A stretch of 64,000 nt of DNA from Streptomyces sp. ICBB 8177 (GCF_003144095.1 NZ_NSKH01000002.1:68977-132976), one strand, 5' to 3'. Shown: positions 26,637 to 35,792, counted from the first letter of the stretch. Numbers and translations are program-made. The notes: a model not told the origin generated them from the sequence alone.

Positions 26637-27947
26637 GTGACCGAACGAGCCGGTGCGCGGGCGCCTGTGGGATTACGGGCCGTGCTGAACGTGACCGGGC
26701 CCTGGCTGCCGCTGATCTCGTTCCTGGCCCGACTGCCGGCCGGGCTGTGCCCCACCGGAACGCTGGTGATGGTGACCTCACTGGGCGGCATCCGCCGTGC
26801 GGGCCTGGTGGCCGGGTGTCTGTGGGCCGGGCAGGCGGTCGGTGGGCCGTTCATCGGCCGCCTCGCGGACCGCCGGGGGCAGCGCCCCGTCCTCCTCGTC
26901 GCTTCCGTGCTCAACGCGACCGCCACCGCGGCGCTGGTCGCCGCCGCGCTCCGCTCCCGGCCCGCGGCGCTCCAGGCCGCGTGCGCCATAGCGGCGGGGC
27001 TGACCGTGCCGCAGGTCGGTCCGCTCTCACGCAGCCGCTGGGTGGGGCTGGTGCGGGAACACCGCGACGCGCCGGGGCTCGCAGCCCGGGCGGTGTCGCT
27101 CGACACCACGCTCGACGAGATCGGATTCATGGTCGGCCCGGCCCTGGTGGGCGTGCTGGCGCTGGCCGTCGGCCCGGCGGCGGGCGTGGGCTGCGCCGCA
27201 GTGCTCATGCTGGTCTTCGGCACCGCCTTCGCGCTGCACCCCACCGCTCCGCCCGGCGCGGCGGCCGCCCGTGACCGCGCCGAGCCGCTGCTGTCCCCGT
27301 CGCTGACCGCGCTGTGCGGAATCGCCGTGTTGCAGGGCTGCTTGTGGGGCGCCACCAACGCCGGGATCAACGCGCTGGTCCACGGCCCGGGTGAGCAGGG
27401 GGTCGCGGGGCTGGTGTGGAGCGCCATGGCGGTCACCAGCACCCTGGCCGGCCTGGCGGTGACGGTACGGTCCCGTGGCCCGGTGACGCCACGGCAGTTG
27501 AAGGCCGCGGTGGCCTGCGAAGCGGCGCTGGCCTGCTCGCTGCCGTGGGTACGCGGATTCGCCGGGGCCACCGCCGCCGTGGCGGCGATCGGGTGCGCCG
27601 TGGCCCCGCTGCTCATCGCCGTCTTCGGGCTCGCCGCGCGGACCGCCCCGGCCGCGCGCATGGGCGAGGCGATGTCCCTGCTGGGCAGCGGCCTGATCGC
27701 GGGACAGGGGATGGCCGCGATGGCGGCGGGCCAGCTGGCGTCGCTCCACGGGCCGGGCTGGGCCTTCGGCCTGGCCTGCGCGGCGGGGATCTGCGCGTCC
27801 GGCGTGGCCTTCGCGTTCCCGCGCTCCGGCGCGCGTGCCGCCGTCGACCTCGTGAGCGCCGAGCGGCGTGCGGCCGCCGTCGACCCCGTGGCCGCCGAGC
27901 TGGTGATCCCGCCGCAACGGCCCGCCCGCACCGAGGGAGGAACATGA
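26637..27947 (+). CDS. MFS transporter (first of two in the locus)
   Basis: 436 residues from GTG at 26637 (GGTGAG 8 bases before). Twelve predicted membrane segments. The loop 2-3 motif GRLADRRGQRPVLLVAS marks the major facilitator superfamily drug/proton antiporter type. The stop overlaps the start of the ATP-grasp gene (ATGA at 27944-27947), so the genes are translationally coupled. Likely product exporter or precursor uptake. A longer frame begins at 26538 but its extra residues are basic and unlike an MFS head. Confidence 0.9.
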   Translation: MTERAGARAPVGLRAVLNVTGPWLPLISFLARLPAGLCPTGTLVMVTSLGGIRRAGLVAGCLWAGQAVGGPFIGRLADRRGQRPVLLVASVLNATATAALVAAALRSRPAALQAACAIAAGLTVPQVGPLSRSRWVGLVREHRDAPGLAARAVSLDTTLDEIGFMVGPALVGVLALAVGPAAGVGCAAVLMLVFGTAFALHPTAPPGAAAARDRAEPLLSPSLTALCGIAVLQGCLWGATNAGINALVHGPGEQGVAGLVWSAMAVTSTLAGLAVTVRSRGPVTPRQLKAAVACEAALACSLPWVRGFAGATAAVAAIGCAVAPLLIAVFGLAARTAPAARMGEAMSLLGSGLIAGQGMAAMAAGQLASLHGPGWAFGLACAAGICASGVAFAFPRSGARAAVDLVSAERRAAAVDPVAAELVIPPQRPARTEGGT

Positions 27948-29278
27948 CACCACATCACAAACCGGCACTCCTGGTGATCGAGGCGCTGGCGACGGCCGGT
28001 GAGTACCTGCTCGACTCCGCGCGGCGGCTCGGCGTCCGCGTCTTCGTGGCCACCCACGCGGACGTCTTCGCGGCCTACCCGCCCGCCCTGCGCGACCGGA
28101 TCGACGGTGTCGTGTTCACCGACTTCGCCGACCAGGAGGCCGCGGTGAAGGAACTGGCCGACTTCTGCCGGGCCGCCGGCGTGGGCGCCGTGGTGGCCTG
28201 CTGGGAGTTCACCTCGCCCCTGGCCGCCGCACTCGCCGCGGAACTGGGGCTGCCCGGGAACGACCCGGCGCGTGCCGACGGCTGCCGCAACAAGCTGAGG
28301 ATGGCCGAGTTGTTCCGCCGCCAGGCTGTGCCCGCCCCGAAGACCGTTCCCACGGAGCGGGACGGCGATCCGGTCCACGACGCCCGGGCGGCGGGGATCG
28401 GCTACCCGCTCGTGGTGAAACCGGCGGAGGAGGCCGGGTCCATGGGGGTGTCCGTGGTCACGGGGCCGCAGCAGCTGCCCGAGGCGGTCCGGCTGGCGCG
28501 CTCCTGGCCCGTGGAGTTCTCCCACGGATTCCCCCTCGACGACACCGCGCTCCTCCAGGAGTACGCGGACGGCGCGGAGTTCAGCGTGGAGACGATTCTG
28601 TGGTCGGGACGCGCCACGCATGTCGCGATCACCGAGAAGTTCACCACCGGCGACGGCAGCCGCGCCGAACTCGGCCACACCGTCCCCGCCGCCCTGGAAC
28701 CGGAGGACGAGCGGCTGCTGTGCTCGGCGGTGGACGCGGCGCTGGAGGCGCTCGGTGTGACCGACGGCCCGGCGCACACGGAGGTGAAGCTCACCGGCGC
28801 GGGCGAGGCCCGTGTCATCGAGGTGGCGGCCAGGCCGCCCGGCGGTCACATCGTCCGGCTGGTGCGACTGGCCACCGGAGTCGACCTGACGGCGGCACAG
28901 ATCCAGGTGGCGTTCGGCTCGGAGCCCGACGTGGCGCCCCGGGCGCACGGTGCCGCGGCGATCCGCTTCGTCACCTCACCGCAGCCCGGCGTCCTCACGG
29001 CCGTGCACGGGCTGCCCCGCCCGGGGGACTCGCCGGGTGCCGCGCGGGTGACCGACGTGGCGATGTACGCCGAGCCCGGCGCGGCGGTGAACGGCCCGCG
29101 GGACAACCTCGGCCGACTCGGACACGTGATCCTTCAGGCGGCCACCGCGCGGGAGGCCAACGCGGCGGCGGCCCTCGCCATGGCGGGAGTGGTCGTGGAC
29201 GTGGCCCCCGTCGCCGACGAGGGCGCCACGGAAGGCGGCTGTCAGGCCACGACCACGACCACGACGGATACGGAGTGA
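27944..29278 (+). CDS. ATP-grasp ligase 1 (BacD/L-amino acid ligase-like)
   Basis: 444 residues. Pre-ATP-grasp Rossmann part ALLVIEALATAGEYLLDSARRLG at the N-terminus, CRNKLRMAELFRRQAVPAPKT leading into the ATP-grasp core, phosphate loop region YPLVVKPAEEAGSMGV (Lys contacting ATP), and the metal ligands in HTEVKLT...RVIEVAARPPGG. EVAARPPGGH is typical of BacD/DapE-type carboxylate-amine ligases that join two amino acids or an amino acid and an acid via an acyl phosphate. Ends with a run of seven Thr codons (QATTTTTTDTE). Overlaps the MFS gene by 4 bp and is followed by a second ligase after 4 bp. Confidence 0.9.
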   Translation: MTPHHKPALLVIEALATAGEYLLDSARRLGVRVFVATHADVFAAYPPALRDRIDGVVFTDFADQEAAVKELADFCRAAGVGAVVACWEFTSPLAAALAAELGLPGNDPARADGCRNKLRMAELFRRQAVPAPKTVPTERDGDPVHDARAAGIGYPLVVKPAEEAGSMGVSVVTGPQQLPEAVRLARSWPVEFSHGFPLDDTALLQEYADGAEFSVETILWSGRATHVAITEKFTTGDGSRAELGHTVPAALEPEDERLLCSAVDAALEALGVTDGPAHTEVKLTGAGEARVIEVAARPPGGHIVRLVRLATGVDLTAAQIQVAFGSEPDVAPRAHGAAAIRFVTSPQPGVLTAVHGLPRPGDSPGAARVTDVAMYAEPGAAVNGPRDNLGRLGHVILQAATAREANAAAALAMAGVVVDVAPVADEGATEGGCQATTTTTTDTE

Positions 29279-29282
29279 AGCG

Positions 29283-30578
29283 GTGCGACGGATAGCCTTT
29301 CTGCGGTCGGTCGAGGTCGAACGGGCCGTCCCGTATCTCGGCCTGATCGCCCCCGACCTGGAGGCGGCCGGTGCGGTGGCGGGACTGTTCCACACCGACG
29401 GGGAGTGCGCCCCGGGGGAGTTCCCCGGCGAGGCGCGGAAGATCCCCGCGGACGCGCCGCCCGGGTGGATCGCCGACACCATCGAGGCCTGGGGCGCGGA
29501 CGGTTGCGTCTCGCTCTCCCTCCCCGACGAGAACGCGCTGCGCGACGCGGTCGTCGGCGAGCTCCTCACCGACCGTGGCATCCCCGCGGTGACGCACTCG
29601 GTACGCGCCACGGCTCTGCTGGCCAACAAGCACGAGACCAGGACCGCGGTGTCGGCCGCGGGCCTGGCCGTCCCGCCGGGCCTGCTGATGGACGGCGATC
29701 TGCTGGCGGGCCGCAACCTGCCCGTCCCGGCCTACCGCGACGTCCTGCGGCGCCGGGCCACCGGGCTCGGATTCCCGCTGCTGACCAAGCCGTTGTGGGA
29801 CAACCTCAGCAGCGGCATCCGCTTCCTTCCCGACGCCACCGCGCTCGACGCCTACCTCCAGGACCCCTACGACGGCAACGCGGTCCTGGAGGCCTGCCTG
29901 ACGGGAGAACTGTGCTCGGTGGAGATCGTCGGCCGGGACGGGGAGTACCTCGTCCAGCCGCTGGTGTGGAAGGGCCGCACCGGCGGCGAACCGTCCTTCC
30001 TCTTCGGCCAGTTGAGGCACTGCGCGCCACGGCCGGAGCGGGAAGCCCTGTTCGGGCCGGTGGGGGAGCGGCTGGTGGCCCTGTGCCGGGAACTGGACCT
30101 GAACGGTGCCGTCGAGGTGGAGATGATCCACGCCGACGACGCGTTTCACGTCATCGAGATCAACCCCCGGGTCTCCGGTTCCACCGCCATGTCGATCGCG
30201 GCCTCGGAGTGCAACACCTACGCGTGCCTGCTGCACATGCTGCTCGGCGACTGGACCGCGTACCGCACCGGTCTGCGCACGCGGCGGCGCAGGTGGTCGC
30301 TGGAGTTCCCGGTGGGCCACGTCACGCCCGAGTTCGAGCGGGCGGCGCGGGCCGAGCTGGACGTGGTGAGGGTGAGCAACCTCGTCATCGACGGCCGGGA
30401 CCACGGCGGCAACCTCGTGCTGGCCTGCGCCTACGGTGAGGAGGGGCGGCTGCTGCGCGGGCTGGAGCGGCTGGAGTCGCGGTTCGGCACCCTGGGCCGA
30501 GCCGTCGTCGGACAGGTGGCGGACGTGGTGTCCCGCCATTGCCGCACACCGGCCGAGACCGCGCCGGCCACGCCATGA
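29283..30578 (+). CDS. ATP-grasp ligase 2 (carbamoyl-phosphate-synthase-like)
   Basis: 431 residues, GTG start, only distantly like ligase 1. Core features: LANKHETRTAVSAAGLAVPPG, FPLLTKPLWDNLSSGI (nucleotide Lys), then AVEVEMIHADDAFHVIEINPRVSGSTAM, where the E-x-N metal pair matches CarB/PurK-type ATP-grasp enzymes. The stop overlaps the next MFS start (ATGA, 30575-30578). With ligase 1 it would make two successive amide or ester bonds. Substrates unknown. Confidence 0.9.
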   Translation: MRRIAFLRSVEVERAVPYLGLIAPDLEAAGAVAGLFHTDGECAPGEFPGEARKIPADAPPGWIADTIEAWGADGCVSLSLPDENALRDAVVGELLTDRGIPAVTHSVRATALLANKHETRTAVSAAGLAVPPGLLMDGDLLAGRNLPVPAYRDVLRRRATGLGFPLLTKPLWDNLSSGIRFLPDATALDAYLQDPYDGNAVLEACLTGELCSVEIVGRDGEYLVQPLVWKGRTGGEPSFLFGQLRHCAPRPEREALFGPVGERLVALCRELDLNGAVEVEMIHADDAFHVIEINPRVSGSTAMSIAASECNTYACLLHMLLGDWTAYRTGLRTRRRRWSLEFPVGHVTPEFERAARAELDVVRVSNLVIDGRDHGGNLVLACAYGEEGRLLRGLERLESRFGTLGRAVVGQVADVVSRHCRTPAETAPATP

Positions 30579-31846
30579 CGACCCGTACGGACCGCCCGGC
30601 CGGCGTCCGGCGGCGCACCGGGTCACGACTGGGCCTGCCCGAACTGACCGGCCACGGCCGCCTGGTGGGCGCCAACCTGATCGACAGCCTGGGCACCGGA
30701 CTGGTGCTGGCCTTCACCGTGGTCTACTTCGCCAGGACCACGTCGGTCCCGCTGGCGCGGATCGGCACCGCGCTGAGCCTCGGACGGCTACTGGCGCTGC
30801 CAGTACCGGCGCTGGTCGGCCCCTTGCTGGACCGCTACGGTCCGCGTCGCGTCGCGGTGGCGGCCAACCTGGTCTGCGCGGCCGGATTCCTCGGCTTCCC
30901 GGCCGCGCGGTCGCTGTGGTCGATCGTGCTGACCCAACTGGTCGTCCAAGGCGGGACCACGGCGTACTGGACGGCGAGCCGTTCCCTGGTGTCGCTGGCC
31001 GCGTCGTCCCCGCTGGAGCGTCCCCGGTGGTTCGGGCTGGTGTCCGCGCTGCGCAACACCGGCATGGGACTCGGCGCCGTGGTGTCGTCCGCCACCGTGG
31101 ACGTCGCGGGCGTGGCCGGGCTGCGCGCGGTGGTCGTGGCCAACGCTGCCACCTTCGTGGTCGCGGCGTGGCTGATCGCCACCTGGTCTCCCACGCGTTC
31201 GCCAACGGGTCCGGTGAGCAGTAAAGTTGACGGCCCATCATGCCAATCGGGTTACAGGACGGTTCTGCGAGACAGCGCCTACCTGCGGCTGGTGGCCGCC
31301 AACCTCGCCTACGTGCTCGGTGCGATGACGCCGTCGGTCCTGCTCGCGGTGTACGTCACCGGCAGCGTCCGCGCGCCCGCGTGGCTGGTCGGCGTGCTCC
31401 TGGCCCTCAACACCGCGGTCGTGGCGACGTCGCAGACCGCCGTGTACCGGTTGCTGGAACGCCACCGGCTGTCCCGGATCGCCGCGGCGGGTCTGGTCGT
31501 CGACGCGGCCGCGTTCCTGATGTTCGCACTCGTTCCCACGGGTGGCGGGGCCGTCGCCTGCGCGGTCCTCGTCACCGCCATGCTGGTGTTCACCGCCGCG
31601 GAGGTCGTGGGATCGCCGTCGCTGAACGAATTGAGCGTGCGTCTGTCCGCGCGGCACCTGCAAGGGCGTTACCAGGCGGTCTACCAGATGTCCTGGGCCG
31701 TCGGCGGCGCTCTCGCGCCCGCGGCGCTGACCGGGCTGCTAACCCTCGGGCCGCTGTGGCCCTGGATCGCCCTGGCGCTCGGCGGCGCGGCGGCGGCGGC
31801 CCTCGCGCTCACCCTGGACGGCCGTCGGGCCGAGGGCGCCGTGTAG
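30575..31846 (+). CDS. MFS transporter (second of two in the locus)
   Basis: 423 residues, twelve predicted membrane segments. GPLLDRYGPRRVAVAANL is the loop 2-3 motif. Belongs with MFS exporters of the MdtG/TetA-like or YfcJ-type set. Start overlaps the end of ligase 2 by 4 bp. Two exporters in one operon may move product and intermediate, or give self-protection. Central loop (about residues 210-225, SSKVDGPSCQSGYRT) has lower G+C than its surroundings. Confidence 0.9.
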   Translation: MTTRTDRPAGVRRRTGSRLGLPELTGHGRLVGANLIDSLGTGLVLAFTVVYFARTTSVPLARIGTALSLGRLLALPVPALVGPLLDRYGPRRVAVAANLVCAAGFLGFPAARSLWSIVLTQLVVQGGTTAYWTASRSLVSLAASSPLERPRWFGLVSALRNTGMGLGAVVSSATVDVAGVAGLRAVVVANAATFVVAAWLIATWSPTRSPTGPVSSKVDGPSCQSGYRTVLRDSAYLRLVAANLAYVLGAMTPSVLLAVYVTGSVRAPAWLVGVLLALNTAVVATSQTAVYRLLERHRLSRIAAAGLVVDAAAFLMFALVPTGGGAVACAVLVTAMLVFTAAEVVGSPSLNELSVRLSARHLQGRYQAVYQMSWAVGGALAPAALTGLLTLGPLWPWIALALGGAAAAALALTLDGRRAEGAV

Positions 31847-31959
31847 TGGCGCGACCGCGTGTGGCGCAGGGAGCCGCACCGGCGGTGCGGTCGGGCCGCA
31901 CGGCCAGGCCATCAGGTCCGCGAGGACGAAGACGACGAACGCGAGTCGGGAGCAACACC

Positions 31960-33123
31960 ATGCGGGTCCACAGTGTCGACGGCACGAGCGGCGTCGATCC
32001 CGCGGCCTGGGACAGCCTCGCCGGGCCTGCGGGCTTCTACGCCACGCACGGCTGGCTCGCCTCCCAGGAATCCGCCGACGCCACGGCACGCCACTTCGTG
32101 GTGGAGGCGGACACCGGCCGACCTCTCGGCGCCGTCGCCACCTACCTGTGCCACCGCGTGGCCAACCCCAACTACCGCGTACGCGAGCTGTTCCCCGACC
32201 TGCCGTGGCATCAGGACCGGCCGGTGCTCCTGGCCGGGGGGACGCAGGGCTACCAGCATCCGCTCCTCGTCGCCCGCGACCTCACCACGTCGGACCGGCG
32301 GCGGGTGCTCGACCTGCTGGTCTCGGCCGTACGCGAGTACGCGCGCGGTGCGGCCGACGGCGTCACGTGGTGGCTCTACCTGCCGGACGCCGACGCCAGG
32401 GAACTGGCCAGGTGTCTCGGCGCGGCGCCGCGCCTGGTGCGTGGTGACTGCGCGATCGAGCTGCCGGGCGGCTCCTTCACCGACTTCCTCGCCGGCTTCC
32501 CCTCCCGGCGCCGCCGGATCCTGCGTCGCGAGGACGAGGCGTTCGAGGCGGCAGGACATGAACTGCGACACCTGCCGCTGTCCGCCTGCTGGCGCGAGGC
32601 CGGTGCGTTGCTGGCGCTCACCCAGCGCCGCTACGGCCACCGCGTGGACGACGAGGAGATGGCCACTCTGCTGCGGCGGCAGTGCGAGGCCACCGGCGAC
32701 TCCGGCACGGTGCACGCATGCATCAGCGGCGGCCGCATGGCGGGCTTCTGCCTCACCTACGGATGCGGCGACACCCTGTACGCACGGGCCTCCGGCTTCG
32801 ACTACGGCCAACTCGGCGGAGCCAAGGAGCACTTCAGGATCTGCTACTACGATCCCATCCGTCTCGCCTACGCCACCGGACGGCGCAGCTACCACCTGGG
32901 CGTCGGCTCCTACCGGACGAAGACGCTGCGGGGCGCGGCCGTCACCGCGCTGTGGGCGCTGTGTGACGGCGACCCCCGTTGGACCCGCGAGGGCGCCGCC
33001 GAGCACAACGCCGTGACCGCCCGCACGCTCCTCGCCGACATCCCCTCGCACGCTCTGCGGGACCCGTCGTCGTGGCCGTCCGTCCCCGAGCGGGACGTGG
33101 GCGACCCGGTGCGGACGGTGTAA
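31960..33123 (+). CDS. FemAB/BioF2-like GNAT acyltransferase
   Basis: 387 residues of the Acetyltransf_6 (BioF2-like)/FemAB fold: the recognisable C-terminal GNAT part runs FPSRRRRILRREDEAFEAAGHEL, then ALLALTQRRYGHR, GGRMAGFCLTYGCGDTLYARASGFDY, and LGVGSYRTKTLRGA. Relatives use aminoacyl-tRNA (FemX/VlmA-type) or acyl-CoA. It sits 113 bp after the second MFS gene, with ATG at 31960 and GGGAG upstream, and probably ends the operon. In this context it may add an aminoacyl or acyl group to the ligase product; this is inference. Confidence 0.82.
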   Translation: MRVHSVDGTSGVDPAAWDSLAGPAGFYATHGWLASQESADATARHFVVEADTGRPLGAVATYLCHRVANPNYRVRELFPDLPWHQDRPVLLAGGTQGYQHPLLVARDLTTSDRRRVLDLLVSAVREYARGAADGVTWWLYLPDADARELARCLGAAPRLVRGDCAIELPGGSFTDFLAGFPSRRRRILRREDEAFEAAGHELRHLPLSACWREAGALLALTQRRYGHRVDDEEMATLLRRQCEATGDSGTVHACISGGRMAGFCLTYGCGDTLYARASGFDYGQLGGAKEHFRICYYDPIRLAYATGRRSYHLGVGSYRTKTLRGAAVTALWALCDGDPRWTREGAAEHNAVTARTLLADIPSHALRDPSSWPSVPERDVGDPVRTV

Positions 33124-33184
33124 TCGGGGGAAGGCTGCCGCCTGCGGGCGCCGTCGGCCTCCGCGCCCACGGCCCTCCGCCGCC

Positions 33185-33201
33185 TTCTACGTCTCGTAGT
33201 A
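33185..33201. promoter_or_regulatory. BlaI-type operator upstream of blaI
   Basis: TTCTACGTCTCGTAGTA contains the perfect dyad CTACG-TCT-CGTAG. It shares TTCTAC and GTAGTA ends with the two identical sites at 35793 and 35913. BlaI/MecI/CopY repressors bind TACTAC..GTAGTA-type dyads, so autoregulation of the blaI-M56 pair (start 96 bp downstream) is likely. Confidence 0.75.
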
Positions 33202-33296
33202 CCTTTTGTTCGGTATGGCGGCCCCCGAGGACACACCGGGGCGACGCGGAGGCCGGGCGTGCGCGGAGGGCCGGCGAGGCAGGAGGGCGGTGGCGG

Positions 33297-33686
33297 ATGG
33301 CAGGCGACGGGCACGGGGACGGCAGGCGGCGTGCGCGGGGCGAGCTGGAGAGCGAGGTGCTGGCCGCGCTGTGGGCGGCGGGCGAGCCCGTGACGGCCGC
33401 GGCCGTCCACGAGCGGGTCGGCGGCGGCACCGCGTACACCACGGTCCTGACCATCCTGACGCGGCTGTGCGGCAAGGGTCTGGTGACCCGGCGGCGGGAG
33501 GGGCGCAGCCATCGCTACGTCCCGGTCGACGACCAGCCGGGGCTGGCCGCGGCGGGCATGCACTCGCTGCTCGACGAGGGCGGCGACCGGGCGCAGGTGC
33601 TGGCGCGTTTCGTGTCGGAGCTGTCCGTGGAGGACGAACGGCTGCTGGAGCGGCTGTTGCACGGCGACGCGCGCGGGCAGGGGTGA
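33297..33686 (+). CDS. BlaI/MecI/CopY-family repressor
   Basis: 129 residues. Winged helix about 13-85: LESEVLAALWAAGEPVTAAAVHERV, AYTTVLTILTRLCGKGLVTRRREGRSHRYVPV, the exact BlaI layout, then a dimerisation helix LARFVSELSVEDERLLERLL. Represses by binding TACTAC-type dyads and is inactivated by proteolysis triggered by an M56 sensor protease, encoded 4 bp downstream. Start ATG at 33297. The family controls beta-lactamase, penicillin-binding protein and envelope genes. Confidence 0.93.
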   Translation: MAGDGHGDGRRRARGELESEVLAALWAAGEPVTAAAVHERVGGGTAYTTVLTILTRLCGKGLVTRRREGRSHRYVPVDDQPGLAAAGMHSLLDEGGDRAQVLARFVSELSVEDERLLERLLHGDARGQG

Positions 33687-33690
33687 CGTC

Positions 33691-34632
33691 GTGTTCTGGC
33701 CGTTGCCGATGTATCTGCCGCTGCTGGTGAGCGTGGTGCTGGCGCTGGTCGCGCCGTGGGCGGGCCGCAGGATGCCGCCGCGCACGGCGGCGTGGGCCAT
33801 GGCCGGCTCGGCGGTGGTGGCCGCCGGGACGTGGGTGACGCAGCTGGCGATCCTGGCGTTCACCGCCGTGAGCCAGGTGCCGCTGGTGGCCGCGCGCGGA
33901 CGCTGGTCGGTGGGCGTGCTGGCCGCCGAGGACCCGGTCAGCCGTGAGGTCGCCGCGGTCTGCGCCGCGGTGGTGCTGACCGTGGCGGTCAGTGTCGCGG
34001 TGGCGTCATGGCGGCGGGGCCGGGCGATGGTCGGCGCGTGGCGGGAGTGCCGACGGCTCGCGGCCGGTGGGGACCTCGCCGTGCTCGACGACCCGGTGCC
34101 GACCGCGTTCGCCGTGCCGGGCCGCCCCGGGCGGGTCGTGGTCTCGTCGGGAATGCTGCGGTTGCTGGACGCGCCGGAGCGCCGGGCCCTGCTGGCCCAC
34201 GAGCGGGCGCACCTGCGCCACCGGCACCACCTGTTCCTGCTGGTCCTGCATCTGGCCTCCGCGGTCACCCCGTTGCTGCGGCCGGTCGAGCGGGCCGGGG
34301 CGTTCGCCGTCGAGCGGTGGGCGGACGAGGAGGCCGGTGCGGCGGTGTCGGACCGGCCGCTGGTCGCCAGGGCCCTGGCTCGGGCCGCCCTGGCCGCGGG
34401 CCGGGCCCGTCCGGGGACGCTGTCCGCGACCGGGGGCCCGGTGCCGCAACGCGTGCGGGCCCTGCTGGCACCGCCGGTACCGCGCCGCAGGGTGGAGGTG
34501 GCGGCGTTCGCCGTGCTGGTGGTGGTGTGCTGCGCGAGTCTCGCCATCGCGGCCCGCGACACCGACCGGCTCTTCGACGCCGCGGGTGTGCAGGTCCGGG
34601 CGGCCGGAGTGCATCTGCGCGCGCTGCGTTGA
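33691..34632 (+). CDS. M56-family membrane metalloprotease (BlaR1/MecR1-like)
   Basis: 313 residues, GTG start. Three to four membrane helices; zinc motif HERAH (HExxH) in ALLAHERAHLRHRHH near residue 170, with a downstream Glu in VERWADEEA. No C-terminal penicillin-binding sensor domain, unlike BlaR1: the protein ends soon after the last helix at SLAIAARDTDRLF. It likely cleaves or triggers cleavage of the BlaI repressor when the envelope is stressed. Pairs with blaI with 4-bp spacing. Confidence 0.92.
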   Translation: MFWPLPMYLPLLVSVVLALVAPWAGRRMPPRTAAWAMAGSAVVAAGTWVTQLAILAFTAVSQVPLVAARGRWSVGVLAAEDPVSREVAAVCAAVVLTVAVSVAVASWRRGRAMVGAWRECRRLAAGGDLAVLDDPVPTAFAVPGRPGRVVVSSGMLRLLDAPERRALLAHERAHLRHRHHLFLLVLHLASAVTPLLRPVERAGAFAVERWADEEAGAAVSDRPLVARALARAALAAGRARPGTLSATGGPVPQRVRALLAPPVPRRRVEVAAFAVLVVVCCASLAIAARDTDRLFDAAGVQVRAAGVHLRALR

Positions 34633-34702
34633 CCGGGCGTCGGCCCGGGTGCCGGTCCCGCCGAGGGCGCCGCCCGGACGCCGCGGACAGTGTCGTCGTG
34701 CG

Positions 34703-34933
34703 CTACTTGGCCGCCGTGTAGATCAGCAGCGCCGCCCCGGCGAGCACCGATATGCCGACGATGACGAGCAGTGTGCTGACGATCACGAAGACGATCAACT
34801 GCCCCGCCCGCACCAGCGCGGTGGGCTCCTCGTCCCGTTCCGCCCGGGAGGCGGCCCGGGACCCCGTGCGGGCTCCTGGCCGGGCGTCACGGCGCGAGCG
34901 GTTCCTGTGGCCCGGGGTGCTGGTGTCGGTCAT
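34703..34933 (-). CDS. Small single-pass membrane protein
   Basis: 76 residues. Basic, disordered N-terminus (about 40 residues rich in Arg/Ser) and one C-terminal membrane helix (GQLIVFVIVSTLLVIVGISVLAGAALLIYTA). No family recognised. GGAGG 6 bases before ATG. Convergent with the M56 gene. Confidence 0.7.
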   Translation of the reverse strand: MTDTSTPGHRNRSRRDARPGARTGSRAASRAERDEEPTALVRAGQLIVFVIVSTLLVIVGISVLAGAALLIYTAAK

Positions 34934-35115
34934 GGGGTTCCTCCGTTGACGGTGCTCGGGCGGACGGCTTCCGGGGTGGACGGGTTCGTGGCGTGCGCGG
35001 GATGTGCGCCATGTGTGAGACGCATGAAGGGCTCGCGGAGTTCACGGGTGCGCGCGGGGGGTGTTGTCGCGGCCCCCGTCTCGCGTGCCCACGCGAGGCG
35101 CTGCCACGCCGCCCG

Positions 35116-35790
35116 TCACCGGATCGGGCCGGTGGGCCCGACGGGGGCGAACAGTCCGTGATGCGGGAAGCGGATCGTGGCGACGACGAACACGACGGGG
35201 TTTCGCGGGTCGTCCAGGTTCACCGTGATCTCGTGCGCGGGGTGCGAGTCGGGCGCGGTCAGTGTCGTCCCGGCCCACCGGTGACCTGACGGGAAGCGCC
35301 AGCCGACTCGCCCTTCGAGGCCGGCCGGGACCCGCACCGCGGTCGTGCCCTGGTGCAGCCGCGCCGTGCCGCTGCCCAGCCCGGCCAGGAACGCGGCCAA
35401 TCCGGCCCGGCCGGTGGTGAACCGTACGTAGAGGGAGTCCGTCTGCCATGAGTTCGCCTCGTAGAACTCGACGTCGCGGGCGTCCCGCGGGATCGGCACC
35501 TCGTAGACGCCGCACTGTACGGCGGACGGGGTGGCGTGCACCACCCCCGCCATCTGGGCCCTCAGCTCCTTGTCCGTCGCCGCGCTGTGGCTCTGAAGCC
35601 CGGAGATCACCAGATAGACGGCCGGGATCACGATCAGCAACGCGGCGACGCCCCGCCGGACGCGGGCGCTGCCGGGCGCACCGGTCATCGCGGGCTCGCC
35701 CGGCCGTGACACGGCCATGGTCCCACCGCCACGCCCGCCGCATCGGGTGTCATCCGTCATCCCTCCCGGGTTCATCCTGGGGACCACCAT
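35116..35790 (-). CDS. Membrane-anchored protein under BlaI-type control, unknown family
   Basis: Up to 224 residues. One membrane helix near residues 47-64 (GVAALLIVIPAVYLVISGL), then an extracytoplasmic domain of about 150 residues with paired motifs CGVYEVPIPRDARDVEFYEANSW and WRFPSGHRWAGTTL. No family recognised. The start is uncertain: ATG at 35790 touches the operator at 35793; other in-frame Met codons lie at 35775, 35760, 35721 and 35694. The operator immediately upstream suggests BlaI repression. Confidence 0.7.
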   Translation of the reverse strand: MVVPRMNPGGMTDDTRCGGRGGGTMAVSRPGEPAMTGAPGSARVRRGVAALLIVIPAVYLVISGLQSHSAATDKELRAQMAGVVHATPSAVQCGVYEVPIPRDARDVEFYEANSWQTDSLYVRFTTGRAGLAAFLAGLGSGTARLHQGTTAVRVPAGLEGRVGWRFPSGHRWAGTTLTAPDSHPAHEITVNLDDPRNPVVFVVATIRFPHHGLFAPVGPTGPIR

Positions 35791-35792
35791 AC

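Noticed and set aside
26330..28948. An 872-residue minus-strand open frame across the MFS and ATP-grasp genes
   Set aside because: Shadow of real genes with clear families on the other strand.
28995..30626. A 543-residue minus-strand open frame opposite ligase 2
   Set aside because: No family; ligase 2 on the plus strand has intact ATP-grasp motifs.
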